Positions 10,701 through 24,200 of a stretch of DNA of 64,000 nucleotides are shown piece by piece. Both the position numbers and the translations under genes were made by a program. Numbering within the stretch: the stretch's first letter is position 1; every line of letters begins with the position of its first letter. Under the pieces are notes generated by a model. The model did not search any database, was not told the DNA's origin, and worked only from the letters and a program-made list of their open reading frames with translations. The stretch comes from Galaxea fascicularis (Eukaryota; Cnidaria; Anthozoa; Scleractinia; Euphylliidae), in assembly GCA_948470475.1 (NCBI GenBank), contig OX419339.1:12630863-12694862 (forward strand), in the 5' to 3' direction.

Positions 10701-13700
10701 TAAGTAAGTAAAATCTCTATTTAAGTGTCGATGCCGATCATCTGCGCTGATTAGACCATTGAGGCAGACAACAGCCAGCTCCTCTTCTTTCCGGATTATG
10801 TTTAAAAAGAAAGAAAACAATCTTTCTCTTCATCCTGCTTATCCTTCTGTTTAGTTAAGGAATCCTCTGTTTTATGTTTAAAGTCCGAAGAATCCTCCTA
10901 AGGTGCAACAAAATTGGTTGATGTCTAATGAGGCACCCCAATAATTTGGCAAACAAATTTGATATCTTTCCCTGCTTTCTTTGGAAATACCAACTGCTGT
11001 TTTGTTAACGAACACGATACCATCATTTTACTTCATATGCTTAATCTCCATTTATCGTGCTGTTTTGTTTATAAGGAACTCGATATTTTCTTTTCAAAGG
11101 CCAACCCAAAGTCGAAATAGTAGCATGGCTTTAATTGTTTTCGTACCTGAATGACTTTCTCGAAAGGCCTGCGGGCATTGTTAGCAGAAGGAAATTCGTA
11201 ACATTGATTTTCTTTCTTGAGTTAATTGATCAAACGAATCGTGTCCATACATGAAGAGAACAGGAGTGCGTCCGTATATCAACATCTGTGGCTGGGCATA
11301 TGGGAAGGAGGAATGAACGGTGGCGAAGCGCCAAGCAAAGTTATGCGAACCTAAAAGAGGTGAGGAGATTCTCACCTATTTCAACGTACAATTAATTAGT
11401 TAACTAGTTTTGAAACTGTGTCAGTAACTTAAAACACAATAGAGAACTGGAGTCGACTTGCTTCGATCGGCTAGCGACCGCAAACCACGAAATAAAATAC
11501 ATTTGTATATTCCGTGCGGAACAAACCGGCCAACTGGAAAATATGGACTGGACTCTGGACTGGACTCTGGACTGGACCCTGGACTGGACTTTGGACTGGA
11601 CTTTATTAAACGAAGTTAATATTTAACTAATAATATAACAATTAACCATGTCTACTTTATTATTTACCAGCAGGGAATTTTTTCAACACTTTGGACACGT
11701 TTTGAGAATGCATGCTTTTTTCAAAAGGAACAAACGAACTATTACGTGAATACTGTGACGATATATCTCATAAGTGCGCTGTCTAAAGAATGTTAGGAAT
11801 GTAGTGCAATGCAATATATCCCATACGTTAAACACGATCGCTTTGCGCACTATTACTACAATTGAAACAGATTACAAACTAAGCACTTGAGTTGTTTACA
11901 GCGGGAAATAACTTTACGAACCAGGCCACCTAAACGCTTTACTATTGCGTGAACGCTGTGAAAGTTTGCGTGTGCTATTTTAGTGATGTTTGAAGGTGTA
12001 GACAGGCCAAACACGACTCCTATTGGTCAGGATAGGAAATTCAAAGACCTCAGAGCTTTGCCCTGACGAGTACATCTTTCAGAGACCTCCCTTTTCTATA
12101 TGAAATAAGGGGAAGGTTTTGAATATTTTTCTTAGAAAGGGCTGGTATTGTATAAGATGCCGTTTGTTCATAAGAATATGTTTGAGATAAGGCATTGATG
12201 GGCAGTATTCTGTAACAAACGGCAAAAATGGTTTGCGCGTTTTTTGTTTATTTTGTAGAGCCGACATTCTTTATTTGGCATGATTGATAACATTTGGGTC
12301 AGAGACCGCAGAATGTGCCTTATCTCTAGATTGTTTTGCATCAGAGCTTTTCCTTGATTGAAGCTGTTTGATCCTGTTAAGTCCGAGGGGACTAAACTTG
12401 AGAGTAGAACAAACAACAAGAAGAAAACTTTTCTTCCATGAGAAATAAAGAGCAAATAGAGTGCTAGATCTGACAATATGGACATGTTCCCCCAAGGGCG
12501 CGAGTCTTGGTGTACACCTCGAGTTTATATTGCAGTGTGCAGAACAAGAGCTCCTTTCGGAGAGTGTAGCGGTTTGAAATAACTGTTCTGAAAAGAAGCC
12601 ACGTAACTTGATAGAGGGCCAGGTATTTTATAGTTTTCCCCGTTTTTTTGTCCAGCGTATATCACGTTTTATTATAGGAGGGTAGGCTCAATCGTGAGAT
12701 ATTGTTCTTGCCATTCGAACATAAAATTTCTATTATCTTCTCTCCACCATGTAATATCCTATAAATATTGAAGCATGACATCCGATATACGATACGCGAC
12801 CACAACAAAGGCCAATTGTTGTTTAATTTTATACACTGATTTGAAAGTACAAATGTCTGTTTTTAAATTTTCTTATTAAAGTTCACCTAATAAAACATGC
12901 ATGCTCAAAACGTGTTGAAAATGTAGAGAAATTCCCTGCTGGTTAATAATCAAATATAATTGGTTAATCGTTATATTATAAGTCTAAAGTCCAGTCCAGA
13001 GTCCAGTCCAGAGTCCAGTCCAGAGTCCAGTCCATCTTTTCCAGTTGGCCGAACAAACCCAGATATAATGACAATTAGAAGTAAACTCGCCAAAACGCGG
13101 TTTCTCACGAAAGACGAAAAGAAATAGTTGTTCTCTTGAACAGTGAATCCAATGTCTTTTTTTGTCTCGTTGGAATTTGCGCTTAATGAATGCAACATTA
13201 TTCGTGTCTTTGATCTAAAATCTGGAACACTTTTCACTGACTCACCTAATCATGACCGGAAGGAAGGAGACATACCACCAATATAATAGGCTTTCAACGA
13301 TTTGTTTACCCGACCTCCGACTTCTTGAACCAGAGGAGATGTGTTTGATGAAAAAAGTGAATAAGCACTATCTGTTGAAAGAATCTTCTGAGCGGTGTTA
13401 AGTACGCTATCAATTTATAGAGAAACTATTTAAAAAAACTGAAGAAAATCCAGTCATTGTGTGAAGTGATAACACCTCTGCAAACGTTCTTCAGTACTCA
13501 GTGAGAAGTAAATACCTTCTGTGTTGTTTGCTTACAATTATTTTGCGAAGGAAAGATTTTCACAAGTTTTGATTCTGTCGCATTTTGTGTCACAAGAGTT
13601 GCCAAGAATTTGACCATGTGTTTTGGGTCGGAAAGCTCGGCATATGCAAACAACTGGTCGCCCGTTTCAAAGCAGTGACAGCCGAGTGAATAAAAAAAAA

Positions 13701-15935
13701 GGTGTTAGAACTGTGCTTATGACTGCTCCTTTTAAAAAAATCTGATTAATCGACACAAAGGAAACAAGTCGAAAAATCTTTAGATAAAGGCCAAGGTTGC
13801 ATTGTTTTATGTTTGTCACGGTAATATCCTTTTATCTTTATAATTAAACTCAGTGGAAGTTGCAATGGCTGATATTACGTTGCCAGATGTAATTAAGTTT
13901 TTCAAAGTAAAAGATGTGGTAAATTCATGCAGCGTAGTTTCAGTTCAGACAAATTCTGGATTTGACAAGCTGGTTCAAAACCGCAATGGCCTCAGTGTCA
14001 AACAGATTTTCTCGAATGGCCCGGCACGCTTGAGATTCAATTCCGCACAAGAACAATTTTTAGAACAATTTAAAAACTAGTCCAGGTTGAATTCTCAAAG
14101 AAACAGCCCTTAACATTTTCTTTGACGTCAACTCTGACTGAGAAGCGAAAAGATTATTTTTTTCGAGCAGAATTTTTATGACATTCACAAATCGCATGGT
14201 CAGAAAGTTGAACTTTGGTCTAACCTTTTCCTATGCGCATTACAGATAGATAGCCCCGGTAAGAAAGGCAAAGTTCTTAGTGCGCATTCAACATTGGTCC
14301 GAGTACTTTTACAATCGCACTTTTGATCTCATATCTGGGTTACCTCCCTTCAAAGACTACACAATTGATTCCTCAAACAATAAGAGGCATGCAATTTTGT
14401 TAAGAGTTATCAAACCGTGGACGCAATTACGTTTTGTTAATTTCCGGCACTCGACACTTAATGGTTCAAAATTGATTTTCCCTTTGATAAAAGTGCTTGC
14501 CTGTCCGAGGTCGAAAATCTCGAATCTTTGGGTGTCTCTTTATCTTAGGAAAAAATCCCGTTTTATAGGTTGTTACAACCAAATACTGTTTTTTCTTATC
14601 TTAAGTTTGGGCACATTTGTCGAAACAGTTCTTAACCTCTAAGCACTCAAGGAAAACTACCATTCTTCAGATCATTGTAACAAAAAAGAAAATGACCAAC
14701 TATTATCACAATGTAAATACGCCTTTACATGTAGCTAAGCTGTGATATCAAGATAACGTATTAGAAATGAGTAACGTAGGAGTCTCTTTTTTGCGAAAAG
14801 TTCAACACCTCGCGGCAATTGAAAGAGGTGGATATATTAAAGGGGAAATTTCGCAAGTGGAAACGGATCACAACACCTCCTCCGTGACGCAATTCCTCAT
14901 GGACCCGTCTGCTGAAGCAGAAAATCATCGTTGCTTTTTAAGGCGATTGAATTTTACGTCCGGAAATCGGAATAGGAGTCGTCAAATCGGGGCAAAACTG
15001 TAAACATGCGAACTTGAATGCTGAAAACCGCAAATAAAGACGCAAAAGGCGAGGAGTTTTCGGCACACACAATGATATTCACAAAAATCAAAGGCTCAGG
15101 GCAACGACGGGGTGTGTCGGAGGCGTACACTTGCTAGGGAGTGAGATTGAAGGGGTTTATTTGTTTTTGCAGAAAAGTCTGGAATCGGAAACAGTGTTTA
15201 CTCACGTAATACAGTAAAACCACCCAGTAAGTTAAATTTAATATTTGACTGGAGCGCTAGAAGGGCGGAAAAAATCCATTGTTAAGTGCGTAATATAAAC
15301 ACGAAAAGAAGTAAACAATGAATTTGTTTTAAAAATCTTTGGTTTGGAAGTAACTTCTTAAACAAAGTACATCCTGATCGATCTTGTGGTATAAGACCTG
15401 GTCAGATGAAATGAAACCGGTAGGGAAAACTAATCGACTAAGTCTTACCTGGAAAGTCATTCCTTATATTGTACTCCGACAGAGCTTGTAGGCTGCTTGG
15501 GTCGAAGCCGATAAGGAACGGGGAATCGCTGCTTGCGTATGTCTGCCCGTTCAGTGAGATAACGCTGATGGAGCAGTTATCGGTGCGCTTGGGAGGCGAA
15601 AAGTATGAGAAAAACTTCGCGAAGATGTTCTTGCACGGGTCCGGCGGCAGTGGCGTCCCAAACTCTGCGTATGCGATGCCTCTCCGTTCTTCGGCGCGGA
15701 CAAACGCCTGGCTTCTGAGATAGCGACTGGAGTAACTGACTTTTCCGTTTTCAACCTTGAAATTCTGTAGCATCCCCAGTCCATCAAACCAGTGCTTGTA
15801 CGCTTCGGGACCGACTTCGTACATCGCTGGGCCATTTCGCAATAAGGATCCGTTAAGCCAAGGCGGAATAACACCGTCTACGACCGCTTCCACTGGCTTG
15901 ACTTGTTCTTTGACTGTGCTGTAGAGCTCTTCCAT
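6663..15935 (-). CDS. Carotenoid cleavage oxygenase, BCO/RPE65 family (two exons)
   Basis: Coding sequence is complement(join(6663..7744,15449..15935)), 522 residues plus stop, close to the 530-550 usual for metazoan members. These non-haem iron enzymes cleave carotenoids to apocarotenoids or retinal, or isomerise retinyl esters (RPE65). N-terminal family motifs are WLNGSLLRNGP, HWFDGLGML and PDPCKNIF. All four iron-ligand positions appear filled: His173/His175 in TPHPH, His236 in YYHSF, His306/His307 in FHHVNAYE, and His501 in HSLHG near the C-terminus. I chose ATG 15935 because it has a good context (AAAATGG) and lies about 70 bases below a TATA box; an upstream GTG extension has no family similarity. 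Exon 1 ends CCAG/GTAAGA and exon 2 begins after TTTTCAG, phase 1, giving a seamless protein. The substrate (BCO1-, BCO2- or RPE65-like) cannot be decided from sequence alone. Confidence 0.92.
7745..11518. other. Oxygenase intron, part 1: nothing recognised
   Basis: AT-rich intronic sequence between exon 2 and the TIR element. Short open frames here have no domain features and appear to be chance. Confidence 0.5.
11519..13059. mobile_element. 1.5-kb non-autonomous TIR transposon with 9-bp target duplication
   Basis: The element spans 11528-13050 and is bounded by an exact nine-base duplication GAACAAACC (11519-11527 and 13051-13059). Both ends read inward GGCCAACTGGAAAA, then a tandem array of the 12-base unit GGACTGGACTCT (four to five copies). 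Looser inverted similarity then continues for about 120 bp more, including CAGCAGGGAATTT and CACGTTTTGAG. The interior holds no transposase. A 9-bp duplication with long TIRs is typical of Mutator-like elements; assignment rests on that alone. It sits in the oxygenase intron. Confidence 0.85.
13060..15448. other. Oxygenase intron, part 2
   Basis: Intronic sequence next to exon 1. A 75-codon plus-strand frame at 13853-14080 (first ATG 13865) and another of 78 codons at 14767-15003 are open, but show no motif, no splice context and no family I know. I do not call either a gene. Confidence 0.5.
15449..15935 (-). CDS. Carotenoid oxygenase exon 1 (N-terminal)
   Basis: Encodes residues 1-162 plus the first base of codon 163, with the donor GTAAGA at 15448-15443. 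It carries the WLNGSLLR, FDGLGML and PDPCKNIF family motifs. No signal peptide or transit peptide is evident, consistent with a cytosolic or peripheral membrane enzyme. Confidence 0.9.
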
Positions 15936-16004
15936 TTTTACTCCGGTTCTTGTGCTTTCCAATGTGAAACTCACGGAACTAAGGATGTCCTACTCAGCGT
16001 GCTG

Positions 16005-16012
16005 TTTATATA
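16005..16012 (-). promoter_or_regulatory. TATA box of the carotenoid oxygenase gene
   Basis: Minus-strand TATATAAA lies 70 bases upstream of the chosen ATG. This predicts initiation near 15975-15982 and a compact 5' leader of about 45 bases with no further exon needed. Such a strong TATA box suggests regulated rather than housekeeping expression (inference). Confidence 0.6.
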
Positions 16013-17667
16013 CCGTTGACCTCTGAAACACAAACAAATGATTGATGACAGCTATAATTGATATTTGACAAGTGGGCACGCATCCAGGTTTAAATACATT
16101 CAGATCTGGATGGAGGTTTTCATATTAGCATTGTTAAAATAATTACAGGTGATCGGAAAGGCAGTAGAGTAATAAAAAAATTAGACACAGTGTTTATGAG
16201 TTAATTTGAAAATTGTATAGCACCATATTACATTGATTCGCACTTTAAAAAATGAAACAAGCGCAGAGGGCCCACACACTTAAACGATCGGGGTCGGATT
16301 AAGTTATTCCACAGAACATTTTTGTCGGTGTTCATTACCGCGTTTGCGTGAATACGCGATCTTCTTAAACTGTTAACAATTACTAAACCTCAGAACTCTG
16401 AAGTCGAACTGTACCTACAATAGTTTCTATCAAATTAAAATGAAACACAAGATGACGTTTAGTGCTTTTTCATTTACATCTAACGACTGAAGGGTTCATT
16501 CTGGGAGGCGGGGTGTTATGTTGTGTAAGGTGCCTCCAACTTTCGAGTCTGTTGATGAAATCCTAGAAAGCTCTTGCTTACCGGAACAAAGTCACAAGAC
16601 AGGGCTGAAACTGGTTTAGCAAGGTCTCTAGAACTTGAGCCGGTATCTATTTCAATCGTATAATTTAAAACAGCGCCGCTGTTGCCTTACGTTTGTGAAG
16701 GACACCCGCCAACATGAAAACAGAGAATTAGCGGCAGGTGCCTGGCACGTGTAACTTCGTGGAAATTGTATCTTTCTGACAAACAAAATGCTCGCGGTGA
16801 CCCGTCGTCTATCAGTTTATTACTTGGGAATGCGCCAAGATAATAAGGGCAATTAGAGTGTTCTTATCAAAGCTAAAGCTGGATGCTTCTGAGAAGTTTT
16901 GCAAGCAGGAAGCTAAGAAGTAAACAAGAATTTAGAAAGTAAGTTCTTATTGAAATCATGATCTATCGTTGACAAACTAAAGCCTCGCAAAAGGAAAGTT
17001 TCTTTGACTACCCTTAACTGCGTTTGCCAGCCAGAAATGTTCACGTCTTGCACTTTTTATCTTTGTGCAAAAAACAGGTGGCAAACAATTCTGCGCTTTC
17101 TAAGGAACTGATATCATCCGTTTTCGTTTGTTTTTCATTGACTTGGAATATGATATTAACGCCCTGCACGGGATACAGCCATTTAGCTTTCGGTTAACGG
17201 CAGGCATAACCAAGCGTCAGGGAATCGTAAATTGTGATCGTTGACTGTAAAAGGCGCAAGAACACCATCACTCTCAAATGCGTTGCTTAAGACCACATTT
17301 CGCCCACAGATACAAAGAGCAAATGCACATGGCGCTGCATCAGGTTGTTTATTTGGCCTTTAACCTGCGGAATGAGTGCCTATCCGGCTATCTAGGGGTG
17401 GAGAATGAGGGAGGGGAAAGACGTTGAGTCGATTAAAGCGACAGTCTTTTGCTAGAACTATCTCAGACATCTTAAAACTCCCACCTATTGCAGAGCGTGT
17501 AACACGTGATTCTCTCATACACATTCTGCCAGCACACCTCTAAAATTCACCCTGTACGAAGACCTGAGTCATCTATTCGTAGACTGTGTAGTGATCTCTA
17601 AAGAGAAGAGGATTTCTTGGTTCTCTTAGCTAGTATTTCATGATTAGTTATTTTTGTCCTGGCTGCG
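16013..17667. other. Intergenic stretch upstream of the oxygenase
   Basis: I see no coding, RNA or terminal-repeat signal here. It probably includes upstream regulatory sequence of the oxygenase, but no site can be named. Confidence 0.5.
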
Positions 17668-18214
17668 GTTATTTCAGGGGCACCCAACGATAAGTTTCGG
17701 TAGATATCTGTTCGGTGGCGGGTATTTCGCTTTAGGTTTTCGGCGTTGTTCAAAGAGTGCACTCGGATTTTCGTAACTAAAATGTGGCCTAAAAGATCAA
17801 CAATGGGGAAATGATAGCCCCTGACGCTTTTGGAAGGGTCACATTTGCTGTTTTTGGCAGTCAAAAACGTCAGCTAGCATTTTCGGAAAACAAATAGTCG
17901 TTTCTAGAAAGTTCGTGGAAAGTTCACTTAAGCTAGCAAGTCTCGAAGAAAGATTTTGCTCCCTAAAGTTTTCGGCCGGGCAATTAGAATTTCAGCTAAG
18001 AACTCCGAACAGATCAAATTCGTCAAGCTAATGGAAACAACACTTTAAACAGGCTTCAAACACCATAAGGTACTGAAAGATGCCTCTTTACAGCTTTTAG
18101 TTAATTTGTAGTGACCTGTGGAGAGCAGCCATCCGTGATTCCCGAGTTCGTGTTGGCTAATACCTTCGTCTGTAGTAGTAGTTGATTTGTTTCGTTGGGT
18201 GCCCCTGTTTTTTC
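17668..18214. mobile_element. hAT-like non-autonomous element
   Basis: Element 17676-18206 (531 bp) has 15-bp terminal inverted repeats reading AGGGGCACCCAACGA. It is flanked by GTTATTTC (17668-17675) and GTTTTTTC (18207-18214), an 8-bp duplication with one mismatch. An 8-bp duplication with a short TIR fits the hAT superfamily. There is no transposase inside. Confidence 0.7.
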
Positions 18215-21200
18215 GATAAATTCGTTTTTTGTGACACTGAGAGACCTTAATGCGGCCTTAATTAATAGCACCCTTATCTAGAGCTTAATTCCCCTGTATA
18301 TCAGACCGCAACACAGGCATAATCGGTAGTCCAATCTATGTTTTCCTTGAGGCAGATATTTTGCCATCTCCGGGAAATTGCATGTCCCTGGCCCAATTCA
18401 GCAAATGTATATACTCGTTTGTTGTTTCGCCTGTCGTGCGACCTGGAGCCGAGAAGGGTGTAAAGGTCAGCTTGGGTGGTAAAATTAAATCACAATTGAG
18501 CAATTTGAAAATTTAATAAAATAACTTAAAAACTACTATGAAGGAGACTAAATGAAATTACCGTCTTACACTCAACTAAATTTTAAAGGTCGGGCGTTCT
18601 TGTTCGTAAAGAAAAAAAAACCCAGTGATTTTCTACTAACTGATGTGAAGTGTATTTTACATATCTTGTTAATCAATCAAGGGTGGAACGTATGTCCCGC
18701 TGTGAAACCAGGTGCAAAATATTAGAAAAACTATGTGGCGATAAATACGCGAAATAATCAGCTTTATAATGACTTATCACGCTATGAGTTGAAATGGAGC
18801 AGGATGGAAAACTACGAAAAATTTGCACCACTTTGGTTTTGCCTTAAGGCAGACGAGCACGAGGGTTTGTAGATGCAAATCGTTAAGTGCAGAAAATTCA
18901 CATTCAGTAAAATGTTTGTAGTGACTTCTCACTTTAAAGACCGGGTTAATTTGAAACGTACGCGCACGGAAAAATGACACTCAAATGGTTTCATACGAGA
19001 TTACACACTATATTATACAAACACAACAATCACTGCATACGGTGTTTTGAATCTGAGATTCAAAACACAACAATCCTCTTTGCAATTTCTTGTTTGTTTG
19101 AATATACTGATAAACCTTTACAAAGTTAATGCTTAGAAAGACCCCCTGTCAGTTCGCTTCCTTTCCGTTATCTCAAATACCCGGAATGATGAATTGTTAT
19201 CTAAGATGTTCCAAGAGGCGCCCCGACAGCTAATGATGACACTTAAAGGATTGTTTTGTGGTTACTCTAACATTTGAGGACGCATTTTCCATATAATAAA
19301 GTTTATAAAGATCCAAAACCATCCACAGCCTCCGCCGATCAAACTGAGTGGGTCACGTGCGTAGCACGTGAAAGCACATAAACACACGTGAGGTATGCCG
19401 GTAGAGAGACCCCCGGGAAATTGCATGTTCACAGCGAAGCAGCTAGTATCAATTTGTAGTTTGGGCGAACATCCAAGGGTACAAGGGTATCTTGGCATCG
19501 TTGATCAATATTTTTATCACAGCTGAGTAAATAAACATAAACAACAAGGGAATTAAGACGTTTTTTCGGTGACAGATATGATACATACCATATAGCTCTT
19601 TCTAAACCTGCCGTTTATCCAAGCAGCAGTTTGCACCTTTAATTATTGCTTTAATCGATGCAGGGGTAGCTACTTTTATCCTTCTTCAAAAACAGGTGGA
19701 AAAGAGCGTGCTTTTGCTGTGACGTTGGTAATCAGACAGCGAGACGTCTAGCCACTCGACTTATGACCATCGAAAAGAATGTGGCGACTCAGGTGGACAG
19801 AAGAATTCACCGAGAAAACTCGTGTCTAAAGCGAAACTTTGTTTCGAGACTGTGTTCCTTATCAGGGAGACTTTTTGGTAGTTCTTTGCATTGGTTATTA
19901 GACTGACTGACTTCACTGAGCACAATTTGGCAAATGTTCTGAAGTCAGTAAAAGTCTGTAACAGGAATGACATGTAAGGTATCGTAAGTACACCTGAAAT
20001 ACCGGTTTTCGTTTGAATGAGAAATTATCACGTAACATGACTGTAATCCTGATATCCTGGAGGAAAAAGGTTAAAACTGTGGGAAAACCTTAATTTCCCA
20101 AACAGTGAACTTTGAGATCTTGCGTGCTCTAGACGCATTTGAACACGACACGTTACAGAGTGATGACAGATGATTACCAATAGATTCCATTCATACTACA
20201 TGGAAAAAATAAAAAAAAGTAGCCGAAGCGATTATCGAAGTCTTCCTTTCCATTCCAGTGATTCCCGTAATGGTTAAACTGGTAAAGAAGTAGGGGACCG
20301 AGGGGTAGTTTATTCATCAACGAAACTACTTCGCCGCACCGAAGAAATTAAAGTTTTCTAAAATGTTCAAGATTGAAACGACCTACAAATCATTACAGCA
20401 GGAGCATCGATCAAGTGACCCTAAGTATTTTTTAACAATTCGAAAAAGGTGTATCTCGACGATTCGATGTCACTGAAGAAAGGCTAATCACTTAAGCTAA
20501 ACTACCTTTTACAGGAATTTTTACTCGTTTGTGGGGTTGTCTAAGCTTTTAAGAAGCTTTCATGAAAGTTTCATTTTACCTTGCATTATTTTGAAAATAA
20601 ATCCTGCGACAAGAAAATACTGAAACATGTTCAGTTGCCGAATTTTCATGGATTTTTAAACAATGTTTAAAAACTAACTTTTGATCACAGATTTGAGCCA
20701 AGCTGTTGCACCTTGTCAGATAACACAGTCTGCTTAATACCTCTAACAGCTGAAGGACCCATTTAAATAGGATCCCGTTTAGAGTTCGCGGTTTTGGTTT
20801 GGAGGGCTAACACATGAAAATATGTTGACATTAACATGATGATCAGCATGTAAATTACTTTTTAACAGAAATGATTTCCTCGTGTTTTTACTTTATTAAC
20901 ACAGTTAAGTGGTTTGGGCCGAGAGAGGGCCGGGTGGGTAGAGTGACTAAAGCTGTAGAAACTCGATCCAAAGGTGGCAAGCCACTGTTCACAAATGTTC
21001 GGAGATCTCTCGATCGTTCACCTCGATTCACCAGATTTACCAGTTCTCCTAAATATTTTCACAGCCAGAATAGGCACTTTTTAGGACAGAATATTGAGCT
21101 AGTTTGAGAGAAACTGAACATACAGTGCGGGGAACAGCAAAGGAAAAAAATGTGCAACAGTAATGTACTAAGTTTGCGTTGACCGAATTAAAAGACGAAG

Positions 21201-24200
21201 GAAGCAAACGAATCTAAGGTAACTACATCATGGCATACGATCTCGCTCTTTGATCAAGTAGAGCTACGTAGCCTACAAAACCCACAGGTAAAAGTGGGCT
21301 GCAGTTGACCTTACCGGAAGAAAGGCGAATGTGTGTTTGCACGATTTCAAGTGCAGCTAGACAACTAAGACGTGTTGGAGCGCCTTCATTTAAAACAATA
21401 GCCTGTAAGATCATTAAGAAAGGAGACTTTTTTGCGACTCTTGTGGTAGCTGCGGGCTTACGACGGTTTGTGCACGTTGATGTTTGCACGTATCACGTGC
21501 CCCACACGCGTACAGTGCGTCATTTGGAGCCTGAGCTAAACTAGAGGGCACAAATGGTTTCTTGAGTTACTCGGAAACAATATTTGACGTAGTCTGTTAC
21601 TTCCGGGCAAGACGCAAGAAAATGTTGTTTTGGATGGAAAAAATAACGTTTCTCATTTCGTCTAAACCACAGTGTCCTTAGTTACCATGAGAAAACAATA
21701 TTTCCGTAATAATGTTTCCTAGTTTAACTTAGCAATTAGCCATCAAGAAGTTTCCGTTTATTTTGTTTCCGTGGTGTGAGGGCTGTCTTTGCTGACGAAG
21801 CGTAAAAGAAACCATGGAAACTTTGGCGAAATTATTGTATTCTTCAGAAACAAAATGCCACAAATGGCAAGAGGTCTGTGTGTCTCTTTCTTTCCTCTGT
21901 CAAATATTACCTTGATTGCGGTGAAACCATCAGGCAGATCTTACTCTCGCGGATGTCAGGAATCTAAAAAATGTGAATGTGTTTGGAGAATATGTTCTTT
22001 GGGGAACTCCTGCTGCCCACGCATGTACACAGGAGACTGGACGGAAATGACGTAACGACCTTTTATCACAGGCAAGGACGTCGTTTGGTCTTGTTTCGTT
22101 TGCATCCTAAAATGTGGTGGATATTTTTTAAGTCACCCTGTGCTAAGAATCGGAACACAAGCCGTTTTTTGTTTCCAGTCCGAATTAACGTATCCTAACC
22201 TCAAATTAGGTTTATATGATTAAGTTCCCCTCTTCTCTGGATTTATCAGATGGGTCAACCAAGCGTTGTTGAGAGGGTCTCGTACTAAATGAAAAAAAAA
22301 TGTTTTATTGAGTAACTCGGATCGATAACATAACCATTTATCCTCTATGGAATATCCGGCATCGCAAAAATATATTAAACATATGGGTTCGGTGGGCGTT
22401 ACTTAAGACTCAGAGAAGTAGAATTGCCTGGATAAAGTAAAGCCGTTCATAAAAGAAATAAACGGTTCGTCAGGAAATAATAGATACGTGCAGCTTTTAA
22501 TCTTGGGCGCAATTTGAAATGTATGGAAAGTCTAAACAAATTATCTCTAACCGACCAAGTTAGTATTTTTCTTATACAAACGGATATGTCTAAAACTGTA
22601 AAAACAAACAAAGAAAGGCAGTGGGAACCGCATGCTCTCTTTAAATATTTCAACCTCCTACGCTACTTAAAGCAGTGACAACATGAAACAAATACTTTGT
22701 AAAAGAAATATTTGTTTTTAAAAGCCTTGAAGCAGTTTAAACCACGAAGGCAGAAACTCTCAGGAATGCGAAATTAAAAACACACTATAAACACTGTATT
22801 AGGGTAAGCTTCCAACAGAAGGAGGAAGCGGGGCAAAATGCGATGAGTTCTTACGTTCTCACGCCTTAAAGGAAACTGTCTGGCTAAACTGACGCACGGA
22901 AAATTATGAAAAAATATGCAAAATATTGCAAATCGAGTTTTAATTTGTCGCACTAGTACTTGAATTGGTACTTCAATTAACCGATATGCGGCTCATATTG
23001 TTAGTTGATCTTTTAAAAATTTGAACAGAGAGCTGTTTTAAAATTTCGTTTTCCTCCAGTTCTCTGTACCACGTTGTCTCGTGTAGTAATATTCCCTGCC
23101 GGTAATGAGGGTAAATTGCTGTTTAATTGTCCTGGAACGAGCCGTCAATGCTAGCAAATTAAGAAATGTTTGACACTGCTACTGATGTTTTGTAGTTGCT
23201 GGGCTTATTTACTAAATTTCATCAGCTACCAATTTTTTTCAATTTTGACCGGCAAAAGACGCACGAATAACGTATGAGATTCTTCCGAGGGCTTCTCCGC
23301 CTCCCAAATTCGAAACGGAACCTGAAATGTTTTTATTGCATCAGGAAAGTACAAAGAAATTTTGTTTTCGATGGGGCAAATTAAACGCACAAAATAAGAC
23401 CATAGAGTACTTTTGGAAAGCCAATATCAGGTCGAAAATTTGGTCATAAGCTCTTGCCTCCAAAACTTATTTTACGATACGCAAGCAGCTCAATACAACC
23501 TACAGATCAGCATGTGTTAGATCACTCAAGTATGCCATCAAAAAAGTATTAAAGATTGGAAGAACAGGAAATGCTGATTCAAGACTGACTTTCGTCGACC
23601 GGTCTCGAAATCTAGAGATTAATTTATTTTATGGTACTAATTGAGTCATTCATATAATGATGTCTACCGACTAACATTGAGGCAAGTGTCTCAGCGCTCA
23701 CAAAATTAAACAGGCAACCCAAGTTGTTTACTTACGTCAGTTAGATAGACTTTTTGAATCGGTCAACATGCGTGTGAACTTAACTTCGGCTTACTAAAGC
23801 GAGGAACTAACTCTTCTAAAAGCTATTGCCAAAAACAGAGGAACTCGTTGAAAAAAGTTGACAACAGATAAAAGCAAAGGGACTTCAGAGCTACTTACGC
23901 TGATGGATTAAAGATCGGCCACGTCAAACTCTGTGAAGATTTCTGTTTTGTGTTTGCCCGCTCTTTCACACTGACTGAGATTTTATCCGCACGATCAAGG
24001 ATTAATCCGTATGTAAGCAGATTAACCGGAACACGATCACCGATCACTTGACACGTAGATTGTCAGGAAGACATTGGAAGACATTTCAGTTGAATTTTTA
24101 CAAACAATGAAAACTGGACAACACTCACAAGTTGCCCTCGACCCACTGTTTCAAGAGCCGAACGATAACACCTAATATATCATGTGAAACAATATGCACA

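Noticed and set aside
12971..13237. ORF with repeated DSGLDSGLD near the right end of the TIR element
   Set aside because: The repeat peptide comes from the 12-bp tandem units of the terminal inverted repeat; the rest has no motif.
15551..15874. 107-codon minus-strand frame inside oxygenase exon 1
   Set aside because: It is an alternative frame of the real exon with no homology.
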